From Mixophyes australis (taxonomy: Eukaryota; Chordata; Amphibia; Anura; Limnodynastidae), in assembly GCA_036250195.1 (NCBI GenBank), contig JAVHZZ010000003.1, positions 18,934,504-18,998,503 of the forward strand: a stretch of 64,000 nt of DNA, given 5' to 3'. The position numbers were made by a program, and so were the translations under genes. Positions 22,401 to 34,599 of the stretch are shown here, in pieces (positions within the stretch are counted from its first letter, which is position 1; each line of letters begins with the position of its first letter). The notes beneath the pieces are model-generated. The model made no database searches and was not told the DNA's origin. It worked only from the letters and a program-made list of their open reading frames with translations.

Positions 22401-23989
22401 AGAAAATAAATTTTGGGGTCCAGTATTGGACAATTCTCTGGACAAAGGGTTAATTAATCCACCTGTGGATCTGTTACAATGTGTCAGTCAGTAATGAATA
22501 CACCTGTGCTGCAGCAAGGAGATATGGAAAACATGCGCTGTTAGGGGTCCTGAAGACCAGGTTTAAGAAACACTGCTCTAGAGGGTATGCACAAAATAGG
22601 GTAAATTCCAGGGAGCTGAGGGGTGTAGAGATGCAGGGTTATTTAATAGTAGAAATAAGAATTTGGTGTGTGTGCAGGGAAAGTGGTATGAGCAGTAGAG
22701 TACAGTGGTGTATATCTACTCCTACCTTTCTACTAATTACAAGTAATGGTGGAGAGCTTTGTGTTTCTAGCAGGTTATAGCGTGAGCAGCATTGATTTAT
22801 GAAAGATATTTATTAATGACTTATATCAAGTTTCCGGCCAGAACCAAATATTACACTATAAATGCAGCATAAGCAAGAGGTAAATATGGTGAACAACAAG
22901 AATGTTCAAGAATAAGCAAAATATTAATAGTGTCAAAAATAACAGCAATATCAAAAATAACACAATACAAAATAATGATAAAGATGATCATAAAAATAAC
23001 AGAAATAGTCTAGAAAAAGAACAAAGTTAGACTGTACTGAGTGGTTCATATAAATTGGAAGATCCAAATAATTTCCATCATCACTATGAGGGAAGGTGCA
23101 TTCACACACTGATACTATGCTGAACCAAGAAGAAAAAAATTGAAAGGAAGGAAATGTCTATACATGGGGCACTCATTGATCAGTTATAGTAAAATAAATA
23201 TCTTTTAGTTATATTACATTTAAAATCACTAATAACTATTAAAATGTGTTAAATCAACTGGAGACCAGATTAGAATAAATGCTGTTAAAATGGTAGTATT
23301 ACACTACTACGTCACTGTCCTAGAATATTGTGGATGTGATCTCACAACGACTTCACTTATATTCATTTATCGTTCTTGAATTGATGAGTCCAACTATCTG
23401 CTCATTTGACTATAATTACAATAAAGGATTGTATTACAAGCAGCAGTTTATATTTTATTAATTTGCTACTCAGTCCTCTGTCTTAGGAGACCACAAATAC
23501 ATATAGTTATACTCTTAGCACATTGCCATATTGTAATGAGGCACATATCACTCTATAAAGATAAGGCAGTATTATATCCATAAAGATCTATAATGATTTA
23601 TTTATTCAGCAACAGGTAGGGAAAATAGGAATTAAATATTCAAATATCCATTTCATACTATAGTTTGGAACTAATTTACTAATTTGCCAGTTATTTATTA
23701 ACTTTGTTTACATATCACATTACCAGCTGCCTCTAATTGCTCAGTATAAATATCTGCTTTCTATAGGTATCTGCTGCTTAGTAACAATCATCTTGGGGCC
23801 ATAAGATCAATAATACATTTCTTCTAAACTAAAAGAGCTTGTTATCGCAGTGGATCACTCTTATTTCAGTAAGATATAGTTCTTAGACATACCATGTAGT
23901 TATAATGGTCGTTAAGGCCATAGGGAACTGAGCTCCCCATTAGGAAGATATTTTTAACTTCTGAGGAGTTGTTGAAGATCTTCTCTTAG
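22401..23989. other. No gene recognised
   Basis: AT-rich DNA with short runs of AAAATAACA-like words at about 22920-23010. No element ends or coding motifs recognised. Confidence 0.5.
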
Positions 23990-25080
23990 GCCCAGATTGA
24001 TCTGTTCCATGGCACAGGCCATCAATGTTTTTGGATCACTCCTATGATGTTGCATAAAGTGCCCAGCTACTGTCGTGATTTGTTAAAAGTTGTCTTTGTT
24101 CCTGGTGGCCCTTCTTATGTAACCCACATGTTCTAGGACCTGTTTTTTGAAGAGCCTGGTAGTCAGTCCAATATACTAGAGATTCTAGGGACAGGATAAA
24201 AAATATTTGATATTTGGAGAGTTACAATTCAAAAATTGACCAATCTTCCAATTTGTTGAATATTTGTATAATTTTTCATTTGTATCATATACTGGCATGT
24301 GCTACATATACCACATTTGAAGAATCCAGTGTAAGTAGCACTGTGCGTACTTCTTAGGAAGTGGATTTTTTTCTTAGGAAGTTGTAGAACGTTGCTGGAG
24401 GTATCATTATCTACATTCGAAAATGGATTGGATAGATCTAGCTTATCCAAAATTCTGAAGGCTGGTCGTTCTTCCTCAGATCCAAAGATCTCCATTGCTT
24501 GATCTGTATCATTCGAATCAGTTACATAGGTTATATCCTTTTATTTATTGTAGAAAAATTGTTTCATTAATAATTGTATTGAAAATGGCATGAGATCATT
24601 TTCCCATTCAAATCTATCTACATGTTGTAGGAAATCAAGTAGTGTACGAGTCATTGGGAGTGGATTTTACATTCTCCTTTCTTGTAACCCTCTTTCGCTA
24701 TATCATCGTAGTTTTTTCTTTTAGTAGTCACTTTTTTAATGGAGATCCCAGATTTCTTAGATCAAGTGGTTTGTAGATTCTTTTGTTTTGTGTCATGTTT
24801 TGGTGTTCCATTTATGAGGGGTGATATGTAATTGGGCCTCCTTGGGTATTTGGGCTGGTTATGATGTGGGTGTAGGAAATAATTATCTTGTCTTTCTTTA
24901 ATGTCTCCTCAGGAATTTTTTTCTTTTTCTTCTTAACAATTTCTTCCTCAACATTTCCAATGTTGCTTAAACTTAGTTGTTCTAGATTTTTGTAGTCTTC
25001 AGAATGGGGTTGACTTTTTCTTGTATTAAATTTCATCCTCTGTCTTTCCCTAGCCTCAATAATCAGTCTCATTAATGAGA
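23990..25080 (-). pseudogene. Penelope-like element relic 1 (GIY-YIG part)
   Basis: The frame at 24495-24229 carries the Cys pair GFFKCGICSTCQYM. It continues with YFLSCP..L.YIGLTTRLFKK and LEHVGYIRRATRNKDN, the GIY-YIG endonuclease layout of PLEs, broken by stops. A following HFMQHHRSDPKTLMA matches the conserved segment after it. A lysine-rich stretch at 24812-25072 may belong to the N-terminal part. The reverse transcriptase is missing. Confidence 0.65.
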
Positions 25081-25959
25081 GAGAAAAATAATCTAAAGTT
25101 TTATTCCATCTTTCATGAAATTTTTGTTCTTTAAATTGAATGTGGGTTTCTTGAGGATTCTCGACACTCTAGAAATGTTCTCATTTTCTATATATTATGT
25201 AAGGGTGGTTGATTTCTACCATTGTTTTCATTCTAGAGTGAGGAGTTTCTCGTACTTCAGAAAGTTTGAGCAGACAGTGTCTTCATTGCCCATAGTTCAA
25301 GGACTCTGTCTTTCCTAGAGAAGATTTCCCCTAATCTAGATACTCTCTACTTCCTGTGAAGTTGCATCATTCCTATAGTGTAGTGTATGGTAAAAAAAGA
25401 TGCTTCTCGTGCCCGTGGAATCCATAAATGGGGTATTCTGCGCTTTCTATATGTGACCATGTGTGTGGCTGCCACTGAGAGAATAGAAGGTGGTAGGGGG
25501 GATTCTAACCCTTTAGATGGTATAGAATAAGGGGATTCCAAGGGCGCAGATGATCAGTATATAAGTATCTGTTATAAGTATGGATATGTGATGTGCACAA
25601 ATGTAGCAAATCTTTGCAAGTGGATGTTAATGCTACGTACAAAGCTTAATAATGTAACACGGAAAGCTTAATAAAAGTGCAGGCACCATAACATAACAAA
25701 CGCACAATAATACTTCCTAAACAAAGGGGTCAGATGGTGAAAATGCATGGGTGTAGTACCTATGTTGTAAACATCCTAATTAGGATTGGCATGAGGTTTT
25801 ATGAGTAATATAATAAAGGGATAGGGTATCAAGTAAATATGGAATGTAGTTCAAGATATATAATTCTATGATCTTCGTAATTCTATAATATATATAATTC
25901 ACCTCCATTGGGGATTTGGATTTTCAAATAATCCATTTCGGCTCCTCTTTGTTTATGGT
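25081..25959. other. Unassigned stretch between two PLE relics
   Basis: Contains short minus-strand open frames of no recognised family; it may be diverged PLE sequence. AT-rich near 25860-25900. Confidence 0.4.
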
Positions 25960-26760
25960 CTTTAGGAAATCCAACCTCTCCAGTTTCTGTTCAATAAGCA
26001 CATACGTCAGACCAGCAGTGTTGAATCCATGTTCTTAAAATGGAAAGACTATTCTTGTCGAATTGTTTCTTGATGTTTCTGATATGTTCCCTCAATTTTG
26101 CTTTTAATGCTCTTCATTCTACCCATGAATTACATACCACATGGATATTGTATTAAGTAGATTACTTCTTTTACTGTCACATGTGAGAGGTTGTCGTCTT
26201 GTAGGTTTCCCTGTTTGGTTTAATTTGAATGTTCATGTTGGTTTCGTGCTTCTCTGGGTTAATTTTACGCAGTTGCAGTAATGGCCTCAAAGAAAGAAGC
26301 CACCTTCATCTGTTGATCGATCCAGTCTGGTTTTATAGTCAGTAGCTTTTTTGTAGACTACTTCTGGGGCGTTTGGTAAGATGGTAGATAGGTAGTCATC
26401 TTTTCGGAGTATTGGCCAATGTTTCTTGTTTCTTCAAAATTTGTCTAATTTGTCCAGCCAAATTGTTGAATTTGGTGATGAAATAAATGTTATTATTCAT
26501 TTGTTTGTTGTGTGGCTTCTTTTTGTAGTTTTAGAAGTGTTTCCTTGTCTTCAAGATATGTCTTGTTGAATGCATTTTTGACCAGTTGTAGTTGTGGATT
26601 ATAGTCTTTGACGATGAACTTGTCCACAGGTTGTTTGATTTGTAGAGAATAGTTGTTTAGAATTGAGCAGTTGTGCCTTACTCTTTTGAACTGGCTACAT
26701 GGCATATTTTGGAGCAAAGTTGGGCGATGACCGCTGTTGGCCAAAATATAGCTTACATCT
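25960..26760 (-). pseudogene. Penelope-like element relic 2 (connector and GIY-YIG)
   Basis: The minus frame at 26744-26493 reads FKRVRHNCS... and VKDYNPQLQLVKNAFNKTY, the connector between reverse transcriptase and endonuclease in PLEs. Further on, EVIYLIQYPCGM and LREHIRNIKKQFDKNS (with one frame slip) give the GIY-YIG core and helix. Stops and frame shifts show decay. It lies on the same strand as the relic at 23990-25080, possibly a former tandem array. Confidence 0.65.
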
Positions 26761-28001
26761 ATTTATTTGTGAAATGGTTTTTTTGTTCTGGTTTGCTGTA
26801 TTGTGTGAAGATTTGAGTCCGAAAATTCAACTTTAACTTTGCTATAATTAATGGTGTAAGAAGTTTCTTCGGATCCTTGCCATACAAATAAGATATATAC
26901 TTACCTTTTCCATGAGGACAGGTTTGTTCCATAGCTATAAGTGGCCCTATGGCTCATGAAGAGGTTGGCATAGCTGGAGTGACCTTTGTCCCATTGGCAG
27001 TTCCTCTGATTTGCAGGTAAACATCACTTTGTGTCAAATTAATTGTATACTTTTTAAAATGAAGTCTGTAATGTTGGAAGGGGGATGTCTTGCCCGAGAA
27101 AATATGTAATGTTTTCTAGACATTTATGATATTCCATTACAGTGTAAAGGGACGTGACCTAACTAGTGACTAGCCAGTGGTCTGAGCCCCATTTCAACTG
27201 ACCATTGCACTTCAGTGCTTGGGTGGTGTCTTTAAGGTAGAGATGCTCACTGACCCCCGTGTTTTGGTTTTGGATCTGAATTACCTTCGAGTTTTGGTTT
27301 TGCCAAAACCGCCCTTGTGTGTGTTGGTTTTGGATTTGTATTTTTTTAGAAAAATATGCTAAAATCACAACATTTTTTTTGATCCTGCATTATTATTATG
27401 AACCTCACTGACACTAATTTCAAGTAATTTGCAGTCAGTTTTTACCACCGCGCAGGTCACATTATTATTTTCATACACTTTCGGACAAATACTGCAGTGA
27501 CCTGGCTGGATGGTAAGCGACAGAGCAATGACACAAACACGGCAGTTCCTAGCACATCTAGGAAACATTGGCACCCCCCGGGATGCATGCTTTTATCAGA
27601 CACACACCAATCCAGGGTGCTAGACAATGCACTAAAAAGAGCCATTGAAATTCCCAGCAAAAAGCCAGTTCATCAGTGAGCTGCGAATTAGCCCCAATTC
27701 CCATAAATTTATAATCTAGGTACCTTTCATGTACAGTGCAGATTGCAAACACAACAAAAAACGTGTGGGAGAATAGGTGAGATTGAGACTGTAATCCTGT
27801 GTGTTCCCTTACAGTAAGCTTCCAAACCACAAGTGTGCAGAGTGCGGTTTGTGACTGGTAAAGGTAGTTAGGAGAGGATTCCTGGGAAAATATATTGTTT
27901 GACTGCGTGAATATATGATAAGATGATATATCAGAAAGTGGCTAGAGGTGGCTATTCCTGACAATTGTTGGTGGCAGCTTGTGCGTTTTTTCTAATTTAG
28001 A
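26761..28001. other. No gene recognised; TTTTGG-rich patch
   Basis: At 27230-27345 the words GTTTTGGTTTTGGAT and GTTTTGGTTTTGCC recur, a pattern I associate with a dispersed amphibian DNA repeat. No ends were found. The rest is unassigned. Confidence 0.45.
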
Positions 28002-28009
28002 GCATTAAA

Positions 28010-28283
28010 CCATACTTGCTAACTTTCCCGGAATGTCTGGGAGACTCCCGAAATTCGGGTCAGTCTCACGGACTCCCGGGAGAGCTGGCAAATCTCCCGC
28101 ACCCCGCTATTGCTGTCCCAAAATGACGCGATTCACTGTGAATTGCGTCATTTAGGCGCCACCCCTGCGACAAAACGACATTTCCATGGTGGGGCCAAAA
28201 TGACGCGTTTGGGCCACGCCCCTTCCGCCCTCCCACCACGCCCCCTCTCCCGGAAAGACCTCTTGCCCCAGGTAGGCAAGTAT
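28010..28283. mobile_element. hAT-type MITE (274 bp)
   Basis: Flanked by an exact 8-bp target duplication GCATTAAA (28002-28009 and 28284-28291), the hAT size. Ends CCATACTTGCTAAC and GGTAGGCAAGTAT are imperfect inverted repeats. The interior is CpG-rich with internal palindromes (AGACTCCCGAAATTCGGGT, CTCCCGGGAG) and no coding capacity. Confidence 0.85.
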
Positions 28284-28291
28284 GCATTAAA

Positions 28292-29694
28292 TGCTGGGCT
28301 TAAATAATTATTGCAATTAAGGACTGCTTGTATCCTTGCGAGGAATATAGCCTTGTTCATAAGGACGATACTCATAAATTATTATTATTATTCTTAAGTC
28401 ATAAGTGCAAAACAGTTGATGTTAAATCAGGGAGCTGGCAGAGGCGGCTATCTCTGACAGCCATTTTTAGATTTGGGTTCATTTTTAAATACAGTGCATT
28501 GTATCACAAGTGCTAAAGCAGCAGCCTATATACTTTAATAATATATAGTATAGCATATGATATTCATGACAGTCTTAACTTGCTTTTTATGACCCCACAC
28601 CATTGCCCCCTATCCTCTGTACATCTATACATAGATATTATTTCTGCATTTCCTCTCACACAGTGAATTCACCAGTGTAATTAGTCATGTTACCATCAGA
28701 AAGTCGAGAGATAAAATAAATAAATAAATGGTCCTTTCATAACCAGTGTGTAAGATCTTTTGCTAATTGATGAAAGGATCTTTAATTCCTTTGAGAATGT
28801 AGCTGCATAATTACCCTGTGCGGACGGCAGTAGCAGCTAAGAGTGTTATTAAAGGATTTACAGGGTTAACCTTGGGCTATGACCTCCCTCTAAATTTACA
28901 GCAGGTCCCACAGCAACAAACTGCTGCACTTCATCTTCTAGCTGAAATTCCAAAGGACTATTTAGTGCCAGGTTCAGAAAGGTCAATTTGTTAACAATTT
29001 GCTGGCAAATTCCCCTCTTCAATTTATTTTCAGGTTATAAAAGGATGAATATCATTATGGAGAAAAAAATTCCACAGCAATTTCCTGGCTCTGAGACACT
29101 CAGCAAATATTATTGTGTGTGTGGATAAAACCCGCTATATTTTATGCAAATTGCTGGGAGCTCTTTAAGCAGGACAGAGCAACTTCCTTTCCATATTTAA
29201 AGCATTTATGGTAATGGTTAGATTGGGTCTTTTAGGAGGGACTGCTGTTGAGACTGGATGGCAGATCTTAAATAATCTATCTATATACCACCATACTATA
29301 ATGTTAAGAAAGTAGAAGTCAACAAGGAAGTTCATGAGCACATCGAGGTACGAGGTGCAAGTGGAGTTTTGTCGTATAGTCATTGACCTTCTTGAAGGAG
29401 AAGTGACAGTTGGGAGTGGTTGGTGGTTGCCGGGGGTGACAGTGGGGAGTTTTTAACACCTTAAGTAGCTTGATGAAGGATGTGGCGATGAAGATGAAGG
29501 ATGAGGTGATGGAGAAAAATGATGAGGTGGTGACATGTGGACAAAACCACGTTAAAAAAGGGCGCTTGCGTCGGGAAGTAACACTCTTCCCCTGAGGAGG
29601 CCTGGGCTAGGCCCAAATGTATGACAAGAACCTTTTTAACACCTTAAGTAGCTTGATTTCACTAGAATGCATGAGTATCATGCACGGGTTAACT
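28292..29694. other. No gene recognised
   Basis: AT-rich unique-looking sequence. A short run of GATGAAGGATG-type words lies at about 29470-29530. Nothing else supported. Confidence 0.55.
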
Positions 29695-29739
29695 TGTGTG
29701 TGTGTGTGTATATATATATGTATATATATATATATATAT
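29695..29739. repeat. TG/TA microsatellite (left part)
   Basis: (TG)n passes into (TA)n. It is continued at 30212-30240 on the other side of an inserted LTR, showing that the LTR landed in the repeat. Confidence 0.85.
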
Positions 29740-30211
29740 TGTAACAAACGCGGCCTTCTGGTAGCACTTCTGACACCACTTGTAGTATTTCTGGCACTGA
29801 CACCCCGCAGACAGCAGACACAGCTTCAAATCAAACGGTGCTTTATTGTTTGCATCAGAATAAAGAGCAATTCTTAGTCAGGATGACATCAGTAAATAAT
29901 ACCCTTTGCTTGCACCTCCTGGTGACCCTAATGCTAAGCTAAACAGTCCAGCTCTCTACTAACTGGCCAGCTTTCCCAGCATCAGTCACCCACATAAAAT
30001 GAACACCACAGTCCTTTAAGCCCCACCCAAACACTGCAAACCAATCACAGACAATAAATCAATAACGTGCATATGGTACACCTGTGTGTTTGTGTGAGAT
30101 GGGAAAGACTGTGTTGGAATTCACTCTATATGCAGCTTTTCCTTGCAGGAATCCTGGGACCACCCCTGTCCCTTTGCTGGAAAGGTGTGGTAAATAGGCC
30201 TCTTTGCCACA
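29740..30211 (-). repeat. Solo LTR in a TA microsatellite
   Basis: Starts TGTAACAAACGCGG and ends TCTTTGCCACA (TG...CA), 472 bp. Minus orientation is favoured because AATAAA occurs there about 100 nt before the end. TA repeats flank both sides, so the target duplication cannot be read cleanly. No internal retroviral genes adjoin it. Confidence 0.7.
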
Positions 30212-30240
30212 GTATATATATATATATATATGTGTATGCA
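30212..30240. repeat. TA microsatellite (right part)
   Basis: GTATATATATATATATATATG, continuing the repeat on the left of the solo LTR. Confidence 0.85.
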
Positions 30241-31796
30241 CAGTGTGTATATATTTTCAGTTGTTGTGTATTTCCAACCGTACTGGACATTAGCTGACTA
30301 CATAAAGACAATTTACTTTATTCAGGGTGTGGAAACCTTTGAAATTCCTTATTCCTTCAAATAATATGGTACACGTGTTTTACTATTTTCTTTTAAAAAC
30401 CTAAGTCTCTAATTACACACCTTTTAGTCACTGCTACAATTTAATAAATGACAAGTAAACCGCTGTAGTGATGTCACAGCTTTGTCCCATGTAATGTCCC
30501 TATCATTACCCTACTGTACAGCGCGGCAGAATATGTTAGAACTTTTATCAATAAAGGCTATTATAGACTGAAGATAATGCCACTAGTAATAAGTAGAAAT
30601 GTGCCCTTGGTAAACACTTATCCCTATGTCTATGTTCTTTTTCACATGCCCAGTTTTCAAAATAATTCATCAGACATAAAGTACATAAATGGGGGTGGGG
30701 GGGATATAGTGTAGTATTTTGAGTTATTTGTAAATCTGTAAATTCCAAATATCCTCTTATAGCACTAAGTTGGTAACGTGAATTCTCAATAATTTGTCAT
30801 CACCAGCACATGGGGGTTTTTTTTCTGTTTTTTGTGCATCACCAGCCCCCCTTGTGATGGCACTTACTTTATACAAACAGGTCTGTTCACTTCAACATAG
30901 CACAAATCGCTCAGCTGTAACCACTTTTCTCCTTTGAATGACTCCCTTCTTATAATCTTTTGCTATGTTATGGCCAATCTACATATAAAATAATACCCAA
31001 GAAACAATGATCTGGGGTAAAACCCTCTGTTTAATAAAACAATTCTAAAACCCACGCACACAATGTAAATAGAATTGACATAATAATTTATCCACATAGC
31101 ATAAAGGCAAGCCCATATGTATGTATCGTGTTAAATAAAATATTTTCCAATGCGATCGCTGTGGTTCCAAAGCTGAAGAGTTTTATTTGCAAAATAGATT
31201 ACTGGCCAAAATATCGCATGCATACACCTGCTCGTCGACACCGACAAGCTTCATTAAGACCTCTCTGGTTTCCAAAGTCAGAGATGGACAATTTATTTAT
31301 ACACTGTACAGCCATAAAAAGCAGTGACAATACACAGATACAGTATTAAGGTCCACATCCATAGATCAGTGGGACATGACCTCCCAAGAACTCGACGCCC
31401 CATTGGCTGATTTTTCTGGTCAATGTTCCTTGATATTTGGTACATGAAAAATAATATTTGTTATGCTTAGTGTTTGCAGTGTGCGAACTCTTCATGTATA
31501 ATACCGGAAACGTTCTTATGCATTTGCGAATAGAATGAGTCCAAACTATGTGATTAACATGTTGGAAACATTAATTACTTTCTTTACCACTTTATGTTTT
31601 ATATTAACGGAAATAAATAGATTAAACTTATTTTCATGTTATTTGCTAAGATTGTTGAACTGCGTACTATTCGCATCGCAACCGATAGTGTACACAAATT
31701 GCTGATTACCACTTTCATCCAATTATTAAACTTAAACACAGCTGACTTTCACCTCCCCCACGGAGGGGTGATTTACTTACAATCCTATTCACTGCT
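30241..31796. other. No gene recognised
   Basis: AT-rich DNA with no coding motif or element terminus that I could support. Confidence 0.5.
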
Positions 31797-31841
31797 TACA
31801 CGTTTCAACCCGGTATCTCGGGTCTTTCTCAAGGCACCAGC
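31797..31841 (-). other. Hammerhead-like motif (degenerate core, perfect stem II)
   Basis: The minus strand reads CCTTGAGAAAGACCCG, then AGATA, then CGGGTTGAAACGTGT. ACCCG/CGGGT forms a clean 5-bp stem followed by GAAAC, as in hammerhead stem II plus core. The first core box is CTTGAGAAAG where CUGAUGA is expected. A widespread vertebrate repeat motif of PLE origin is the best guess. Confidence 0.45.
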
Positions 31842-31849
31842 TGCCTAAT

Positions 31850-32140
31850 ATTGTGCAGGTCCCCTCCTGCCACCAAAACAGCTCTTACCTCTTACCCATC
31901 GAGGCATGGACTCTGCAAGACCTCTGAAGGTGTCCTGTGGTATCTGGCAAAGGAGATATTAGTAGCAGAGCCTTTAACTTTTTCAGCAATTTGTTTTACA
32001 GTAGCTGTATTGTGGGATTGGACCATACTGGCTAGCCTTCGCTCCCCACGTGCATCAATGAGCCTTGGGCACCCATGCCCCTTTTGCCAGTTCACTGGTT
32101 GTCCTTCCTTGGACCACATTCGGTAGGTACTAACCACTGA
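31850..32140 (-). pseudogene. Tc1/mariner-like transposase relic
   Basis: Minus frame 32137-31892 reads SKEGQPVNWQKGHGCPRLI and then DARGERRLASMVQSHNTATV, followed by QIAEKV. This is the second helix-turn-helix and linker of a Tc1-type transposase. The GHGRPR-like AT-hook motif is mutated. The catalytic domain is absent. Confidence 0.75.
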
Positions 32141-32925
32141 ATAAAGAGGGAAGGTGGTGCGCGCTCCATTGTATCAGTGTAGTGTAAAGTGGGCTGCTTG
32201 GGGGGCCAGGATAGTAAGGAATAGTCCCACCCCTTAAACAATATATCTTGAAAGTAAAATTGGTTGCCGGGACAGATGGAGGACTTACAACCCATTGGTG
32301 TAACAAAAAACCCTTTTCCCTCTCGATGACCGCCGAGATGTAGTAGTGTGTGTTTGGAGCCGGAGAGTTGCGGCCGCGGCTTGGGATGTTGGCGCGTGCG
32401 ATGTAGAAAGAAGTACACAGTCTTGTCCTCTGTTAGCTTCAATCTGAAGCAGGGGATTTTTGAGTAGAGGACCAGCTGATATCCTACACGTTTCGCCAAG
32501 GATTCTTCAGGGATAGTTGCAGAAGGAAAAGGGAACAGCTACTTAAGGGTAGTCCGGGGAGGAGGTCCGCGCCGGAGGTCTGCGCCATAGGTCTGCGCCA
32601 TAATTGGTCAGTCCCGGCAGCCTCTGATTGGTCCTGTTAATGATTGGTGGGCTCCAGGGCCAACAGCAAAGGGATAGTATCATTGATGAAACAATCAAGT
32701 CATTCATAGTTCATTAATAGAAACAGTTGTTGGGTGCATATTAAATCAGCCATAATCTCGTGAATAGTTTTGTCAGCGATGCTAATAAATCTTTGACCAG
32801 AAATCTGAGCATAGATGTGCAGAGATACCAGGGGGGAGGTATAAAGCTTAGGGTAAGAAATTGTGGGAGAACATGAGGTTATAAAAACTGATTTACTTCA
32901 AAATCTATGTTGAGACCTTGTGGAA
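32141..32925 (-). repeat. Probable 3' (pLTR) region of PLE 3, with hammerhead-like motif
   Basis: This non-coding stretch follows the GIY-YIG frame on the minus strand. At 32481-32512 it carries CCTGAAGAATCC, then TTGGCGAAACGTGTAGG. CTGAAGA, a short stem II and GAAAC followed by a near-palindromic ACGTGT closely match the hammerhead ribozymes known from PLE terminal repeats. Direct repeats of GGTCTGCGCCATA occur at 32577-32603. Confidence 0.55.
32481..32512 (-). ncRNA. Hammerhead ribozyme-like motif of a PLE
   Basis: The minus strand holds CTGAAGA (conserved CUGANGA), a weak TCC/TTGG stem II, CGAAAC and ACGTGTAGGA. It is the best-preserved of the hammerhead-like sites in the window and lies on the strand and side expected for a PLE terminal repeat. 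Cleavage activity is not established. Confidence 0.5.
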
Positions 32926-33593
32926 TCAAGGTTTTGAAACTGAAAATGAAATTACTCTTGTGAAATGAGTCTTATGTAGTCCTGCCCCCCTCCCCCCCCC
33001 CCCCCCCCCCCCCCAGGGTTTATCAACCTTTTTTATTCCCATAAAGTGGAGTTGTGTGGGATCCTGGCTGTTATAGATACGGAATTGTTCGGAAACACAG
33101 CGTTTCTCGAATCCGTTTTTAATGTTTCTCTGGTGTTCAGTAATTCTTATGTGGAGTTTTCTAATCATTCTTCCCACATATTGAGAACAACACGGGCACT
33201 GTAGCAGGTATATTACCCCAGAGGTGTCACAGGTGATTTTATTATTGACAGTGAATTCTTCCTTAGTGGAGTGGCAGATATAGGAGGTGGTGGGCTTGGT
33301 GCTGTGGTTACGGCTGGTTGGTTTTGCAGGTATGGCAACTGTTGCAATAGTAGAATCCTTTTTCTTTTTCACCTAACCAGGTGCCCTTTTTGGGGGTCTA
33401 TTGCGGGAGGTATGGTGCTGCTGACTAGTTGATTCTTAAGGTTATCTGCTTTGGTGTAGACAAATTTGGGTTTTTCAGGGAGAATTTGTTTTAATTTATC
33501 ATCACCTAGCAGGATCTTCCAATGCTTTCTGAAGATAGACTCGATTTTCTTTGAATCACGGCTATATTTAGAGAAACTAGTGGAGGACGACAT
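32926..33593 (-). pseudogene. Penelope-like element 3: connector and GIY-YIG endonuclease
   Basis: 33593-33369 encodes IFRKHWKILLGDDKLKQILP and PKFVYTKADNLKNQLVSS, the conserved linker after the PLE reverse transcriptase. 33372-32926 then gives CDTSGVIYLLQCPC and SQYVG, the GIY-YIG signature, followed by LHIRITEHQRNIKNGFEK. The two open frames are offset at about 33370. A run of about 30 C (32985-33014) interrupts the C-terminal end. PLE endonuclease makes the nick that primes reverse transcription. The reverse transcriptase itself is missing in this orientation. Confidence 0.8.
32985..33014. repeat. Poly-C tract
   Basis: About 30 C with one T, read as poly-Gly in the PLE minus frame. It is probably a local expansion or a sequencing/assembly weak spot. 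Confidence 0.8.
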
Positions 33594-33690
33594 AGACCGC
33601 CTCCCTATCCATCAACATTCCAAGAGCAGCTCCAATCTGACCAGAAATGAAAAAAGAGCATTAAAAGAACTTAAAGATAATCTTTAAAGA
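33590..33690 (+). pseudogene. Inverted N-terminal piece of a PLE
   Basis: Just beyond the minus-strand connector, the plus strand reads SSSNLTRNEKRALKELKDNL, resembling the segment before the PLE reverse transcriptase. It is joined head-to-head with the minus-strand part at about 33590, as in 5'-inverted PLE copies. Confidence 0.5.
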
Positions 33691-34599
33691 TTGGCACCCA
33701 TCTGCTTTCTATCAGCTTAACAGTTATTTATCCAGCGCCAGTATTCTCTGCAGCACTTTCAAATTAAGAATAAACATAGTAATAAAACCAGATTAGCTAT
33801 TAACAAGCGCAAATATGTAAGAGGGCTCTTCTTACAATGTATAGAAATTTGAGTTTGATACATGCACTTGAATAGCAGAGATTGCATGTTAGTCCAGCCA
33901 TATTGTAATGAGAATAGTGCATAGTGAGACAATGTAATGCAGTCACACAGCAACGGTTGTTTTTGGGTCAGTGGGTCGTTTGACTATAGAAAGAGAAAAA
34001 AATGCAAGTTTTGTTTGAATTGTGTTATGAAGTGGTAATTGAGTAGAAATTTTAGGAAGATTAAAAAAAAATGTTCAGGAATTTGATAAGCTTACCTTAT
34101 GAGGAGTGTTTTCAGTTGAATATTAGGAAGTTAGGGGTAAAGTCTTGTTGCACAAGGGAGGAAATTACAGAGTAAGTGTAGCACAAAAATTCCTGTTACC
34201 AGTAATGGGAGCATTCGAGTGGGAGATATTTTAAGACACTTTAGGACATGATTGTTTAGTACACCTACACTACAGAAAGCATTATATATATAACGGGTCC
34301 TATTTTTCAACATGACTCCAACGCATCCCCCGCCCTCACCACCGCCATGAGGAAGTGCCTCATGGGCAATTGGTCCGGAAGGAGGCAGCGGGGGCCCTGA
34401 AAGAGAGTAACCATTTCTCCAACTCTCCAGTCCTGTTTAGGAGCCCACCTGAACCGGCTGAGCAGCCACAGGTGCTGGTGGAAGAAAGTAAGTACCGGGG
34501 TATTGTAATATAGTGGTGGTTTGGCAATGTATTTTTTCAAGCAGAAAGACGTTAATATGAGAAACATTTACTTCCCCTGGTCGCACCGGAGGGCATCCT
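33691..34599. other. No gene recognised
   Basis: Mixed AT-rich sequence with a GC-richer patch at 34310-34480. No motif supported. Confidence 0.5.

Noticed and set aside
28066..28375. Open frames within the hAT MITE at 28010-28283
   Set aside because: GC-rich palindromic element DNA without stops; no domains.
34480..34530. Weak resemblance on the minus strand to the 3' part of U2 (ATTACAATACCCCGG)
   Set aside because: Too short and mismatched to claim as the 3' side of the U2 target without alignment.
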